NCBI GenBank assembly: GCA_018806985.1
Contig: JADANN010000059.1
Span: 1-64,000 of the forward strand
DNA: 64,000 bases
Direction of reading: 5' to 3'
Source of the DNA: Angiostrongylus vasorum
Lineage: Eukaryota > Nematoda > Chromadorea > Rhabditida > Metastrongylidae
Shown here: in pieces, positions 11,593-22,835 of the stretch
Layout of the letters: each line of letters opens with the position of its first letter
Position numbering within the stretch: the stretch's first letter is position 1
Notes under the pieces: generated by a model
What the model saw: the letters and a program-made list of their open reading frames with translations, nothing else
What the model was told of the DNA's origin: nothing
Databases searched by the model: none
Position numbers and translations under genes: made by a program

Positions 11593-11945
11593 CTTGACTT
11601 GGAGGCTAACACGCCTAGAATTAGGATTTTTAAAAAGATTGGAAATAAAGTTTAAATCTTTTGAATTTCCAACGCTGGAGCTGCAGCTGAGACATGAACG
11701 ATGCATTATTGAACGCGATCGCTTATTCCAGGACAAAATTCTGGCTGCAGATCTATTTTGTGTTCGAAATGCGAGCCTTGATCAGAAAAAAATAATAGAC
11801 ACACGTCTTGTGGGATTGAGAAAAGGGATTTTACCGTAACAAAATAAGATTTCACAGGCAACTATTTTCCCTATCAAATGCGTGGTATTCAATGCATCTC
11901 GAGCTTAATACGTTAAACAACATTATTTGTACTTATATTTATATG

Positions 11946-12080
<135 letters not shown>

Positions 12081-12351
12081 AGGAATACGAACATAGGTAC
12101 ACCAAATCGCAAAAGACTAGCAGATTCTATCCGCAAAGTTCAAGACTACTTGATATTTGATGAGTACATCAGTACCAATAATAACGTCGTAACGTCGGCA
12201 CAACAAATGTCGGATGATAAAACGACAAACGATCTGAGAATGCCCATAGAAGAGAAGTGCACGGCGCCTTAACTTGCATAGCGCTTGAAAAAAAATCCAA
12301 AACCAAAGAAAAAAATTCGAAAAAATCTCGGGATCCATTGTCTCAGCTTAC

Positions 12352-13034
12352 ATTTGCTGCCTATTCTTTTTTTTTCATGACAAGGTAATATGTGGAGTAC
12401 ATCAGAAGCAGGTTGAGATATGAGCAAAACTCGGAACCTAAGGTGCTTTCCGAAAAGCGACTATCCTTTTTGAAGCTCACGTATTATCGGCTCTATCATT
12501 GAGACGTGTGTGGCGCAGTGGTTGGAGGCGCCGCTGCGGCACACACACGCGGAATCGATCCCCGCTTCTGTGGCCCACCAAGCCTTCCATCCCTCCATGG
12601 TCGGCAAACTGTTACCAAACTTGTTTGGAAGGATAGCTGCACTGGTTCGATACATCGGTAGACCACCGAGAGTCATTGTAATGGCCAGATATGCATTCAA
12701 TCACCTCCAAACGATGCTTAATGAAGTAGAATGCACGGCGCATCCCTCAGGGATTGATCAACACCGAGAGCTTTTTTTTTACCACGGAGGCTCTTGCTTT
12801 AGCTTTCTTTCAGCCAGATTTTTTTATCCCAACTGTGCGATCAACAATCATCTGCCAACGGTATGATGTCCGAACCCCAAATCTGCATTTAACTCCATTG
12901 ATCTGAGGCTTCACTCAAAAAGTGTGGTCGCGGGTTCGAATCGGCGATTAGGGTTTGAGATTTTGCAAATATCTCAACACGATGGCGGTTGTATTTCACG
13001 TGATATCTGTCATGAAAAACGTTCCTTGCAGAAT
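12352..13034. mobile_element. Foldback-type element with SINE inside (left arm)
   Basis: Left terminal sequence (TTGCTGCCTATTC, then TTCATGAC, TTGAGATATGAGCAAAACTC) and right inverse (TTTTGCAAATATCTCAACACGATGG, then TGTCATGAAAAAC) resemble the ends of the elements at 62-485 and 54,541-55,113. The arm interior differs and a family A SINE occupies 12,508-12,780. Mirrored in the right arm at about 25,931-26,613. Confidence 0.6.
12508..12780 (+). mobile_element. SINE family A, well-preserved copy (left arm)
   Basis: A-box TGGCGCAGTGG and B-box GAATCGATCCCC are followed by the full family body to TCAGGGATTGATCAACACC. It is inserted in the foldback element and mirrored at 26,198-26,470. The 118-codon frame across it is incidental. 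Confidence 0.9.
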
Positions 13035-13206
13035 TGTTCCAGAACGTACTCGTGTGAACTATCTCAGTAACGTCCTACCATACGAGATCTTAGCAATCAT
13101 CCGATCGGAAAGAAGCAATACACTTAGAATGATAAATATTAAGCTGGGATGTAAGGTGTGTTAACATAGAAATGGAAACATTTTTTGTGTGTCCCATGTA
13201 AACTAG

Positions 13207-13690
13207 GGCGCGTTTGGCGCAGTGATAGGAGGTGCCCTGCAAATATCATCATCAAAAGTATTTGATAATATCAAAACCCAGGAATCCATGACGTATCAAT
13301 AACGAGAGCTCTCGATCGACTTAAGGGGGCGGCTGTGAAACGGGAAATTTTGTGCAATAATAGACATATGTGCGAAAATTTTTAATATGACATATTCCTA
13401 ATACGACAGTTTACATGGTAAAGAATAAAGGATAAAGCTGTCGGCGTTGATCAATCCCCTGAGGGATGCGCTATGCATTCGACTTCGTTAAGCGTCGTTT
13501 GGAGGTGATTGAATGCACATATGGTCTTCACAATGACTCGCGAAGGCCTGCCGTTGTATCGAGTCAATGCAGCTATCCTCCCACACAAGTCTAGTACCAA
13601 TTTGCCGACCCCGGAGAGATGGAAGGCTTGGTGGGCCATAGGGCGCCGGGATCGATTCCACGTGTATATTGCAACGCGCCTCTTTAATGC
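13207..13690. mobile_element. Two SINE family A pieces in opposite orientation (left arm)
   Basis: 13,207-13,240 is a plus-strand SINE head only (GGCGCGTTTGGCGCAGTGAT, the A-box region). 13,440-13,690 is a minus-strand copy of the SINE body, ending near the B-box (GGGATCGATTCC read on plus). Both are mirrored in the right inner arm (18,300-18,560 and 18,755-18,790). About 200 bp of unrelated AT-rich sequence lies between. Confidence 0.8.
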
Positions 13691-13912
13691 TTCCGAATAA
13701 ATTTTAAAAATCCAAAAACGAATCGCAAGGAGGAGTGTCTTGTGATGGGCCAGACACATCCCTATCCCACTTAGGACTGTGTCGGTCTCCGCCAAATAAC
13801 TGGAAGACCTACAAAGAACAAAGTGGTTGATAGTTAAAAAAAAGCTGTTTAATATGCGATTAAAAAATTAATGAGCTAAATTTAGTCTGCTGAGGTTATG
13901 AAACTGATTGGC

Positions 13913-15850
13913 CAAAATTTTCAACCACATTGAACACAGAGCCTCTGCACACTCACCCCTTTCTAAGAGTCTTCCCACTAAATATTTCACGTGAAGACCA
14001 ACCCCACAGAGTTCACATGGAATCGTAATGTTCCCATCTCATCAGAATAACAGGCTTATATATTGCCCAATATTTCGCGTAATAATGAGGCATTCCTCCT
14101 TGCGATTCATTTTCGGGTTCTTGTAATTAAGCCAGAATGTCTGGAGAGTTTTTGCGCGCTTGTGTTTTTGATTCCTGTGCGAGGATCGTAACCGCTACTT
14201 TAAAATCTTCTCCGTTATGTCTCTGCGTCCTATGCGTGCCTAGTGGAGTATTTGGTTTACGTATGCCGACTAGGTGTTCTTTTATACGAACGCAGAGTGG
14301 CCTACCCATTTCGCCAATGTATTTGTCCCCACACGCTTTACAAGAGATCAGATAAACTGTACCTTAACTCGTGCAGTCACCGTCTCTGAAATCTGAAATG
14401 AAAGGCAGGATTAACGGGACCTTATTGTCGCAAGAGTTACAGTTGGAAGTGGGGAGTAAGGGGGCTGTGGTTTCCTCTCCACGTATCCCGAGCTACAGTT
14501 TCGTAGCCATGAAAAATAGCCATTTGCCGCGAAAAGTTCCGGGACTCCTTCCTCCGCTCTTTTTCTGTGCACACGCTGGTGGCTGTTCGAAACATGTTTC
14601 TCACAAGAGCCCTTTCCACGTGAAAGGGGTGAGAGGAGAGGTAATGAACCAAGATGTTTTTTATTACTTGGCTTTCGGTACCACTTCGTAATGCACCCTT
14701 TTCTGACAGGTTAATTTGCATGTTCAGAAATGGAATCCAGTTTTTTTTGGTTTCTCTCGGGTGAACTTAATAAATCTACTCTGACTGTTCATTCAAAAAA
14801 TTTGAAACATTTGTCAATTCCCTTTTGTGTTGAACAAGTGACAGAGCAGTCATCTACATATCTACAGTAGAGTAACTGCCCGAGATCACTTACTGGTGCT
14901 TCCACCTTAGACATAAAATGCAATGGCGAGGCTTGGTGCCAGTCGCTGTCCCATTGCCAACCATTATATTTCAGCGCAGTGCGTTCTGGGCCATCTGAAG
15001 ATTGACACGCTCATGCATTCTTTTAAGAGTGCTAACAACTACTGAATCGAAAAGCCATACATATCTATTGCTCCATCGTGTTGTGTATGGAGCTCGCGGA
15101 TGGCTTGCATAGCGTAGTCATTCGACAAGTTTGTATGAAGTGCGGTAACGTCGAAAGACTTCACCACGTACGCCATTTGGGAAGCGCAGAACGTAGACGA
15201 TCCAGAAACGCTTGGGTATTCCTGAGGTGGGCCGAAAATATGTTCCAACAACTGGGCAAATATTAGGGGTAAAAACCAGGTTATCATATCCGTTGGCCCA
15301 TCTACACGGCTAATGAAAGGTCTAACCTTAAATGATGACGCATCGGTGGACGCAAGATCATCGCTGAATACTAACTTATGGGTTTTGATAAGTAAGTAGA
15401 AGCCGGGACATATTGGTAGGTCAACTTTTACTTGAGATATAACTGGTTGTTTTTAAACCAGCAACTTTTGCCATTTTGATCTATTCGTCGTTCAATTTTC
15501 GGTATCTGCTTTTGAACTCATTCTCAAATGATGGGCGATAAAGCAAAGCATTTTCAAGATGCTTGTTTGTTCTCTCTAGATCTAGCTGATGAGGAATTAC
15601 TATAAACTCTCCACCCTTATCACCAACGTATAGGCCTATGTTTTTCAACCTTATCAACTCCCGCACCTCTTGCATACTCACGTTTTTTGCACTTCAGTGA
15701 GGTTGGAGCCTGCATCTCCTCGCGCGATAATGATTAAGGAGTTTGAAAGTTTCACTCGTTAGCATCCGAAATTTATCAACAACTTCATTATTGTACTCTT
15801 GTTGTCTAAAGAACGGTCGAGGAAATGGTGCTATTGGTAGGGCCCCACGT
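13913..15850 (-). mobile_element. Penelope-like element (RT + GIY-YIG), decayed, minus strand
   Basis: Read on minus from about 15,850: an N-terminal part (15,681-15,481, with NIGLYVGDKGGEF), an RT region (15,460-15,040, with YLLIKTHK, VRPFISRVDGPT and the motif A-like SFDVTALHTNLS), a GQR-type motif B region near 14,930, the catalytic box YCRYVDDC at 14,870-14,847, then the GIY-YIG domain (14,360-14,127). The module order (RT then GIY-YIG) identifies an EN-positive PLE. Several frameshifts and stops show it is not functional, although the YVDD box is intact. Its 3' untranslated part ends at 13,913, exactly where the palindrome arm begins. It may belong to the nematode PLE lineage, not resolvable by eye. 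Confidence 0.85.
14127..14360 (-). pseudogene. PLE GIY-YIG endonuclease domain, minus copy
   Basis: The 60-codon frame reads MGRPLCVRIKEHLVGIRKP, preceded on the same strand by a CKACGDKYIGE-like stretch (plus-strand 14,312-14,345). This matches the YIG...R...EH core of PLE GIY-YIG nucleases; the Arg and the Glu-His pair are kept. It corresponds to 16,540-16,800 on plus and 32,215-32,520 on minus. Confidence 0.8.
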
Positions 15851-15869
15851 GTGGTTGGTCGCACCTATT

Positions 15870-16850
15870 GGTCTGGAAAGTACTACTCTCAAATGAGAGG
15901 GTTGGCAATGGCACAGCGACTGCCACCAAACCTTGTCATTGCATTTATTTCTAAGTTGGAAACACCAGCAACCGATCTCTGGTCGTTGCTTTACTGTAGA
16001 TATATAGATAGATAGACTGCTTTATCCTTTGCTCAACATAAGAGGAAATGGACAAATGTTTCGAGTTGTTGAACGAACAGTCAGAGTATAATAAGTTCAC
16101 TCTAGAGAAACTAGAAGAAAACTGGCATCCGTTTCTGAACGTGGAAATAATCCTATCAGAAAACGGCTACATTGCGATGTAGTACTGAGAGCCGACTAGT
16201 AAAAAACATCTTGCTTCATTACCTCTCCTCTCACCTCACTCACACGAAAAGGGCGTCTGTGAGAAAAATATTTCGAACAGCGACCAGCGTGTCTACAGGA
16301 AGAGCGCAGAGGGAGGAGTCCTAAAAGTCTTCGGGCAAATAGCCATTTCTAATGGCTACGAAACTTTAGCACGGGATTGGTGCAAAGGAAATCGCAAACC
16401 CTCCAGCGATAACTCTTGCGACAATAAGCTCCCGTTTATCCTGCTCTTCATTTCAAATGAAGTAAGTGCAGCTATAAAACGCTGCTTAAGAGCGGCCGGT
16501 CTAGAAAATTTGGTAACGAAAAAAAATTTCGGTACAGTTTGTCTGATCTCTTGTAAAGCGTGCGGGGGACGAATACATTGGTGAAACGAATAGACCACTC
16601 TGCATTCGCATAAAAAGAACACCTTGTCGGTGAACTCGAACCAAATGCTCCAGAGGCACGCATAGGAGGCAGATACACTACGGAGAAGATTTTAAAGTAG
16701 CGGTTACGATCCTCGCACAGGAATCAAAAACACAAGCGCGCAAAACTCTCCAGGCATTCTGGATTAATTACAAGAATCCGAAAACGAATCGCAGGGAGGA
16801 ATGCCTTATAATCACGCTCAATATTGGACAGTGTATAAGCTTGTTATTTT
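15870..16850 (+). mobile_element. Penelope-like element fragment, plus strand
   Basis: It begins within the RT domain: YYSQMRGLAMAQRLPPNLVI (motif B-like, about 15,880-15,945), then CRYID (motif C, with the second Asp lost) near 16,000. Next come sequences homologous to the minus copy (GTAAAAAACATCTTG at 16,199; TTACCTCTCCTCTCAC at 16,220) and the GIY-YIG region (CKACGG..IHW..E at about 16,555-16,590, then IRIKEHLVG-like with a frameshift). It lies head-to-head with the minus PLE, the two meeting at about 15,850-15,870. Clearly non-functional. Confidence 0.82.
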
Positions 16851-17230
16851 GATGGAGTGGGCGCACTACGCTTCCATGTGAACTCTGCGCGGTTGGTGAC
16901 ATATTCAGTGAAAGACTAATGGAAAGCAGTGGGTGTGCAAAGAAACTACTGTGTATTCAGTATGATTAAAAGTTTGGTTTAGCATTTTTTCTGCTTGGTT
17001 ATGGAGGTGTTTGGCTGGATAGATTGTTGTCAACTTCACCTTTACAAGCTCTGAGGAAGGCCAAATCCGCCGAAACGTCAGCTTGTGTGTGAATGAAGAT
17101 GTAGAATAACACGTCGTGTTTGCTAAACGGAAATATAGAGAAATATTTAATCATTGCCGAGGTTAATAGAAAGTCGGTCGTGGGAGCTACTGGTAATTCC
17201 ATACTCAGTAGTAATATCACATTTATAGTT
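16851..17230 (+). mobile_element. Penelope 3' region / pseudo-LTR, plus strand
   Basis: Downstream of the GIY-YIG module this stretch aligns with the inverse of 31,860-32,110: a TTATGGA...TGTTTGGCTG block, CAACTTCACCTTTACAAG, the hammerhead-like motif, then TTGCCGAGGTTAATAGAAAGT (17,155-17,175). The closing block also occurs at 31,930 (minus), 49,070 (minus) and 59,402 (plus), so it marks a repeated pseudo-LTR. Confidence 0.7.
17044..17086 (+). ncRNA. Hammerhead ribozyme motif (type I, minimal stem III) in PLE
   Basis: Order of elements: stem I 5' strand ACAAGCT (17,044-17,050), core box CTGAGGA (fits CUGANGA, 17,051-17,057), a 3-bp stem II within 17,059-17,071, core box GAAA (17,072-17,075), a two-pair stem III AC/GT, cleavage triplet GTC ending at 17,079, and stem I 3' strand AGCTTGT (17,080-17,086), which pairs 7 of 7 with the 5' strand. 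One extra A lies before stem II. Hammerheads are established components of Penelope pseudo-LTRs, where they are thought to self-cleave element transcripts. Other copies here change both sides of stem I together. In vitro activity is not assured given the short stem II. Confidence 0.72.
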
Positions 17231-17251
17231 TATTTACTTAACTGAAGAGAA

Positions 17252-17759
17252 ATGAACAATTCGGTGGATTCGGGAGATTCGAAACAAGCTCTGATAAAAA
17301 ACACAAAGAAGATGCGTCGACGTGTTCGTAAAACGAGTGAACCAATTTCATGCATAGAGAAGAGGATTAGAGAAATGGTTAGTGATGACGTCGATCAGCA
17401 AGCAAAGGCGCTAGTTCGACTCCTTCCAACGCTCTCCTCAATCAACATGGGAACGCCTAAGCCCAGCTATCTCCAAGATTGTAAGCAGATTCGATTCAAC
17501 CACATTCTACGAGATTCATAAAGAAGAGAAAATCCTCAACAACCCAATCAACACGCTAAATGTTCGAATAGCACTGGGGAAGATGAATGCGAGGGAAACG
17601 AATCGAATGCAGGAAGTGCTGAGATCCTCACAGCAACTGTGATGAAAAGTAATGAGAATAAAAGAATGCATTCGCAAGTGGAAATCAGCTATCAGGTCTT
17701 CAAACGGCCGCCAAAGCCACACGTTAGTACGATCTTCTCTGTAGACGACAACTGCAAAT
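17252..17759 (+). CDS. Possible host-type coding sequence inside the PLE spacer
   Basis: A 89-codon frame (17,252-17,521; MNNSVDSGDSKQALIKNTKK..., a very basic stretch MRRRVRKTSEP, then ALVRLLPTLSSIN) is followed by a second open frame from about 17,520 to TGA 17,757-17,759 (NESNAGSAEILTATV, ending IFSVDDNCK). A perfect GTAAGC donor sits at 17,481, so an intron of about 40 nt could join them, but I see no convincing acceptor. Unlike the flanks it does not resemble the PLE. It could be captured host sequence or an accessory ORF. Confidence 0.33.
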
Positions 17760-17944
17760 GAACGGAGCTACTCGAAGTGTTGGAGTCCTACGAGATGTGA
17801 ATACGGGTCATCTAATTTTCTCTACCAGTTTTCGCCCTCATAAGCCTTGATTGGTGACTTTCGAGTTGTAATAAGCTCTTCTCTAAGCGACGGTTCGCCC
17901 GTATTAAACTATATAAGCCTCCCAAAACGAACTTTTTTAAAGCT

Positions 17945-18092
17945 CAACATTGACCAGTAATTCACTGTTTTTCCTTATGAGCAAAGAGCAAGTTTCTATG
18001 ACAGCATTTCTTTATGCACGGTAGCTGACGCTTCGTGGCTTAAACCTTCCTCAGAGACTAAAAAGGCGAACTGACGTGCAATCTGTTCAGCC
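17945..18092 (-). mobile_element. Penelope pseudo-LTR fragment with degenerate hammerhead
   Basis: Read on minus it starts GGCTGAACAGATTG and contains CTCTGAGGAAGG, then AGCGTCAGC (18,060-18,021 region), aligning with the hammerhead-bearing segments elsewhere. Core box 1 is intact, core box 2 is GAAG instead of GAAA, and stem I pairs imperfectly. The downstream part matches 49,050-49,185 (minus). It forms the right edge of the palindrome spacer. Confidence 0.6.
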
Positions 18093-18869
18093 AATCAGTT
18101 TCATAACCTCAGCAGACTAAATTTAGCTCATTAATTTTTTTAATCGCATATTAAACAGCTTTTTAACTATCGACCACTTTGTTCTTTGTAGGTCTTCCAG
18201 TTATTTGGCGGAGACCGGCACAGTATAGGAATGTGTCTGGCCCATCACAAGACACTCCTCCTTGCGATTCGTTCTTTGGATTTTTAAAATTTATTCGGAA
18301 GCATTAAAGAGACGCGTTGCAAAAATACACGTGGAATCGATCCCGGCGCCTATGGCCCACCAAGCCTTCCATCTCTCCGGGGTCGGCAAATTGGTACTAG
18401 ACTTGTGTGGGAGGATAGCTGCAATGACTCGATACAACGGCAGGCCTTCGCGAGTCATTGTAGAAGACCAGATGTGCATTCAATCACCTCCAAACGACGC
18501 TTAACGAAGTCGAATGCATAGCGCATCCCTCAGGGGATTGATCAACGCCGACAGCTTTATCCCTTTATTCTTTACCATGTAAACTGTCGTATTAGGAACA
18601 TGTCATATTAAAAAATTTTCGCACATATGTCTATTATTGCACAAAATTTCCCGTTTCACAGCCGCCCCTTAAGTCGATCGAGAGCTCTCGTTATTGATAC
18701 GTCATGGATTCCTGGGTTTTGATATTATCAAATACTTTTGATGATGATATTTGCAGGGCACCTCCTATCACTGCGCCAAACGCGCCCTAGTTTACACGGG
18801 ACACACAAAAAATGTTTCCATTTCTATGTTAACACACCTTACATCCCAGCTTAATATTTATCATTCTAA
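18090..18869 (-). repeat. Palindrome right arm, inner part
   Basis: Inverse copy of 13,123-13,912, including the SINE body (18,300-18,560, plus) and SINE head (18,755-18,790, minus). A short internal deletion near 18,215 relative to 13,760-13,780 and scattered substitutions show the arms are not identical. Homology stops at ATTCTAA (18,863-18,869), where the 7-kb interruption begins. Confidence 0.9.
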
Positions 18870-19004
18870 TTTGTAATAAAATTGGCTGGGAAAGAATACT
18901 TGGCTTCAATATCTTTATCATTAAATGACTGGGAGCAATCTATATCTAATAGGTAAGAAGTTTTGAATTTCGCAAAACTTTTATTTAAATGTTTAACTTT
19001 TCCT

Positions 19005-19350
19005 ACCATTTACCTGTTCGAGGCATCTTACTGTGTGCAGTGCGGTTCGAACACGCGGCTGCCATTTCCTGGGTCCCACTTTTTTAACCACAGCACCAAA
19101 CGAAGTTTCATTTTAACTGTGCTCAATGACAATCTGTGCTCCCCAAATCATTGTCACCGACGCATGACTGCTCGCAGGACCGCTAGAGTAGAAAACTGGC
19201 ACTAGGAAAGGCAAACTAAGGGCTCCAGTTGATGTTGTGAATAGCACGAGACGCTCTGAAAGTATAACCAGTCCACCTGAGACTATGAGTTTTGCACATA
19301 TCTTAGCATCGTTGTGGCATTATACCACATAACACCCTGCCATGAAAAAA
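19005..19350. mobile_element. Foldback-related element, one end
   Basis: 19,285-19,350 (ATGAGTTTTGCACATATCTT, GCATCGTTGTGGC, CCTGCCATGAAAAA) matches the right terminal sequence of the foldback elements. The left partner is not clear; the interior up to about 19,005 is unlike the other copies. Likely a truncated or recombined member. Confidence 0.45.
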
Positions 19351-20080
19351 AAACTGGAGAGTTAAGGAGGGTTGAATGGTTTTCGAAGTCTTCAAACTCT
19401 TGTCAAAGGAGTGCAGCTTTGGTTAAGGGCCAGACAGCACGAGACCACTGGTCGGCTAAAGATGTGCTAAAGTTCATTGCAAAGGAGAAGCCTTTGAGAT
19501 ATGAGAATCCATATGATCATCATTTCAGTAGCCTAGTTTCCACACTTTATAAACACGGCGATCTCTTTTGTCCAAATGTCATTTTTCATCACATAACATT
19601 CGTCTCGTTCTTGTTTTCTTCTTCTCTTTTCGTCGAAGTTTCTGTTCTAGTTCTCACTGCCACTTCCAATTTTCTTGTTTTTTATGACGCTTGCGTATAC
19701 ATAACTTAAAGATTTCATGTATACTTTCAACCTTTCCACAAAAAATCTTGCTCTTATCTCCAACCATGCCCCTTTTTTTTGTCAGCAGATGTTTTCATCC
19801 AAGTAAATCTCGTGATTCCCTTCGGTAATAATGGCATACGATGTCGCGACTTTCAGTTTCAATCACCAGGTGACAAATATTCTTGTTTTGTATGCAACCA
19901 GCAAAAATGTGCACAACACCATCAATTTTACTCAACTTTAACGTAGATCAACTACGCTTCTTGTGTTTTATCAAACATTATTTGAGATATTAAACAATGT
20001 TTTAGAAGTCAGCAGACGATGTGGTCGTTCAGCACCGAGTGAGTTCGTCGAGGTGAGCTTGTGGTGCAATCATCGGGATA
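19351..20080. other. Nothing firmly recognisable
   Basis: The 131-codon frame starting 19,314 has no family resemblance and begins in repeat sequence. Otherwise AT-rich, with no splice-bounded exon that I can support. Confidence 0.35.
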
Positions 20081-20084
20081 ATCC

Positions 20085-22215
20085 TACGACACACGGATAT
20101 GAATGAATATGAGGAATCCAGATAGCCGGTTAGTTGCGAAGCTACGTGGTGCGTGCTCAGATGGCGGATAGGGGGTTAATCGTGGACCAAAAACGACCTT
20201 TGCTTCCCTGACACGCAGATGGATCCAGGCGATGGACTCCCTATTCCTAGTGCGCCGATTTGGAACATACTCCCTGTATTTACGTGGCGTATTCATACAC
20301 GCTTGTGTGGGTGCGTTCTAGTTCACGCAGATTGTATTCTACGAGTCGATTCGGCCAAAAGCCTGCAATCAACTGACAGGGAAGTATATGGGAGGCGGTT
20401 GGGAGTCGCCTCCAAAAAATAAGCTCCATGCCCACTCTGGGAGAGGCTGGCCAGCTACCCATGAGTATACCCAGCCCTAACGTTCAGAGGTCAGCAAGCT
20501 ATACATGGGTATCGAAAAGCTAAAATCAGTAAAAGAAACGGGCTTGATCAGCAGCGTTGGGTAGGAAGAGTACTGAGAGGCTGCTAAAATCTCAGGGCCA
20601 ATGGAAGCTGCTTGGATTGCAAGGAACTAAGATTCTAAGGGACGATCTGTACCTACAATGAACGTACACTGGAACCGAGTCCTCGATAGCAGACTTGCTC
20701 AAGCAAGCAAGAAGGATAAGGTACGACGTCATCAGCCTGGCCGAGAAGAGACGACGCCACGCATTCAACGCCGTCTATGACACCGGAGAAGAACTGTTCC
20801 TCGGAAGACGCGACAGTAGAGGAGTAGGTGGTGGCGACGGCGTTCTCGGCACCACGAGTTTGTCCATGAACGTTGATCCATTGGAACAACTTACAACCCG
20901 AATCGGACGTTTACGATTAAAAAGATGTGGATCAATACCTGTTTTGACAATATTCGTCCTTTACGCACTGACATCAAACTATGACGAAGAAGAAGTCGAA
21001 GAGTTCTACATGGACTTGGAGAAGTTCTACAGAGAAGACCATACATTCTTCAAGGTCATCATTGAAGATTTCAACGCCAAGACTGGACCAAGAAGAACGT
21101 CTGAAGAACGCCACATTGGGGCCCACGGATTAGAATAGAACGAGCAGGGTGAGCCGCTATCTGAGTTTATCATGGTTACCAAGGTCATCAATGATAACTC
21201 GCAATTCCAGAAGCCCCACCCTCAAACTGGACGTGGGAGTCCCCCAATGGAGAGTACCATAACGATATAGACCACATTATAATAAATAGAAAGTTTTGCC
21301 TTACCGATGTCGCTGTTTTCCCAAAATTCTACACGGGATCATATCATCGTCTCCTTCGGGCAAGATTGTGTTTGTCGCTGAAAGGAGAAAAGACGTTAAA
21401 TTCAAAAGCCGAAGTTCCAGAACCACCATAAACTAGGACTTTTTTAATTCTTTAGCTGGCTGGTGGGAAGATGCCATTGTCGATAACATCGACGAAGAAT
21501 TCGATTGGCTCCTTCAACATCATCACTCTAGCGCTATGAAAGTTAAGAGTTCGAAAGTCACAAAGAGACGTCTGTCTCCAGAAACACTCGAGCTAATACG
21601 CCAGCTTGGAATCGCACGAGCTGCAGGCAGCCGCGAACTAACATCCAAACTTGCAAAACAATGCGGACAGGCGATAAAAAGATCTTAAAGAGCGAAGAGC
21701 AGCAGTAATAGTCGAAGCTACGGAGGTTGAGAAAAGCATTCGCAAAGCCCACCGAAGCTTCTCTAATTATAAGACCAAGGTGATTGCACTCCGACACCCA
21801 GACCGAACAGTTACAAGGTCCAGAAAGGAAATGAAGAAAATCGTTCACGAGTACTACTCAGATCTCTTCGGTAGCCACGCTCATCTTCCGTCATATAAAG
21901 GAGGATGTAAGTGCTGTACCACCGGTTCTGCCTTCCGAAACCCAGCATGCCATACCGTCGGTGAAAAATCGAACAACAGCAGGTCCGGACAGTATATGAT
22001 CTGAACAGCTGAAGAACCATTAGCCGGCCCTCGTGAACACACTGGCTCAGCTCTTCACACTATACTTGTCTGAATGCAGGGTCCCCTACTAAGTGGAACA
22101 CCAGCAAGACCGTGTTATTGTTCAAAAATGGTGAACTACACGATATAGGCAACTATCACCAATCTGCTTCCTGTCTGTCGTCTACAAACTTTTCACTCGA
22201 GTCATCTTAAACAGG
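20085..22215 (+). mobile_element. RTE-type non-LTR retroelement, 5' half with endonuclease, 3' truncated
   Basis: 20,085-20,690 is the RTE 5' untranslated region (also found inverted at 34,935-35,475). The coding part starts in an apurinic-type endonuclease: [47 protein letters not shown] and the catalytic-site motif [10 protein letters not shown] (normally GDFN), within 20,695-21,138. After stops and shifts come KRRLSPETLELIRQLG and ELTSKLAKQ (about 21,565-21,660), then an RT start (KEMKKIVHEYYSDLFGSH, 21,828-21,880) and a VVYKLFTRVI-like relic near 22,170-22,210, where homology ends. RT catalytic motifs and the 3' end are absent. Several frameshifts make it inactive. Confidence 0.88.
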
Positions 22216-22439
22216 TAACATCCAGATAGGGTATGTTATGTTTTCTCCTTTCGTAAGAGTAATTGTGCCTGTTCTTGAGTCGAATCCGTTTTAGTTTTTC
22301 ACTTTGGTTTACGAATATCATGAATGAAAATGTTAACTTTGGCCCAGTTCGTGTCTGTTGTGGTGAGTAATAGCTCTCCACTTTATTTTTACAAGGGTCC
22401 TGTTTGTTTTCGACATTTTATTCTTTTCGATCTCATGGT

Positions 22440-22835
22440 ACGTCCTATCCTCCCAACGGTTTACCTCGTCATCGTGACTGGGTGGTGTTCCTGTGTGTCG
22501 GACTGCGATGTACAACAGGGCGATTCGTCCCGCAGCAGGGTCTCAAAAGTTGAAAAGGAGTCCGGCTTTCCCATCAGGAAGCCTAGCTGAGAGTAAACCA
22601 GTATCAGGATCCACCACCGTCATGGTATTAAAGTCGTATGTTGGAAAAGCTCCCTCCGGTCCACAGGGACTGCTACTGCCTGTGGTGGTGACCTGGAGCA
22701 GACTTTGGCCACGCTGATCTCGGGATTCCAGGGAACCACAATGGCTTAACCAGCAAATCTCCGAAAATGGTGATTATGATGGGGCCCGCGCAGCCAGTGA
22801 GGACGGGTCGTTTAAGTATCAAGTAAGTAAGTACG
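22440..22835 (-). mobile_element. Interspersed repeat family B, minus copy
   Basis: Complete family B block order read on minus, ending with a simple AAGTAAGTAAGT run (22,819-22,832) that looks like a SINE-type tail. It lies just downstream of the truncated RTE. Confidence 0.8.
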
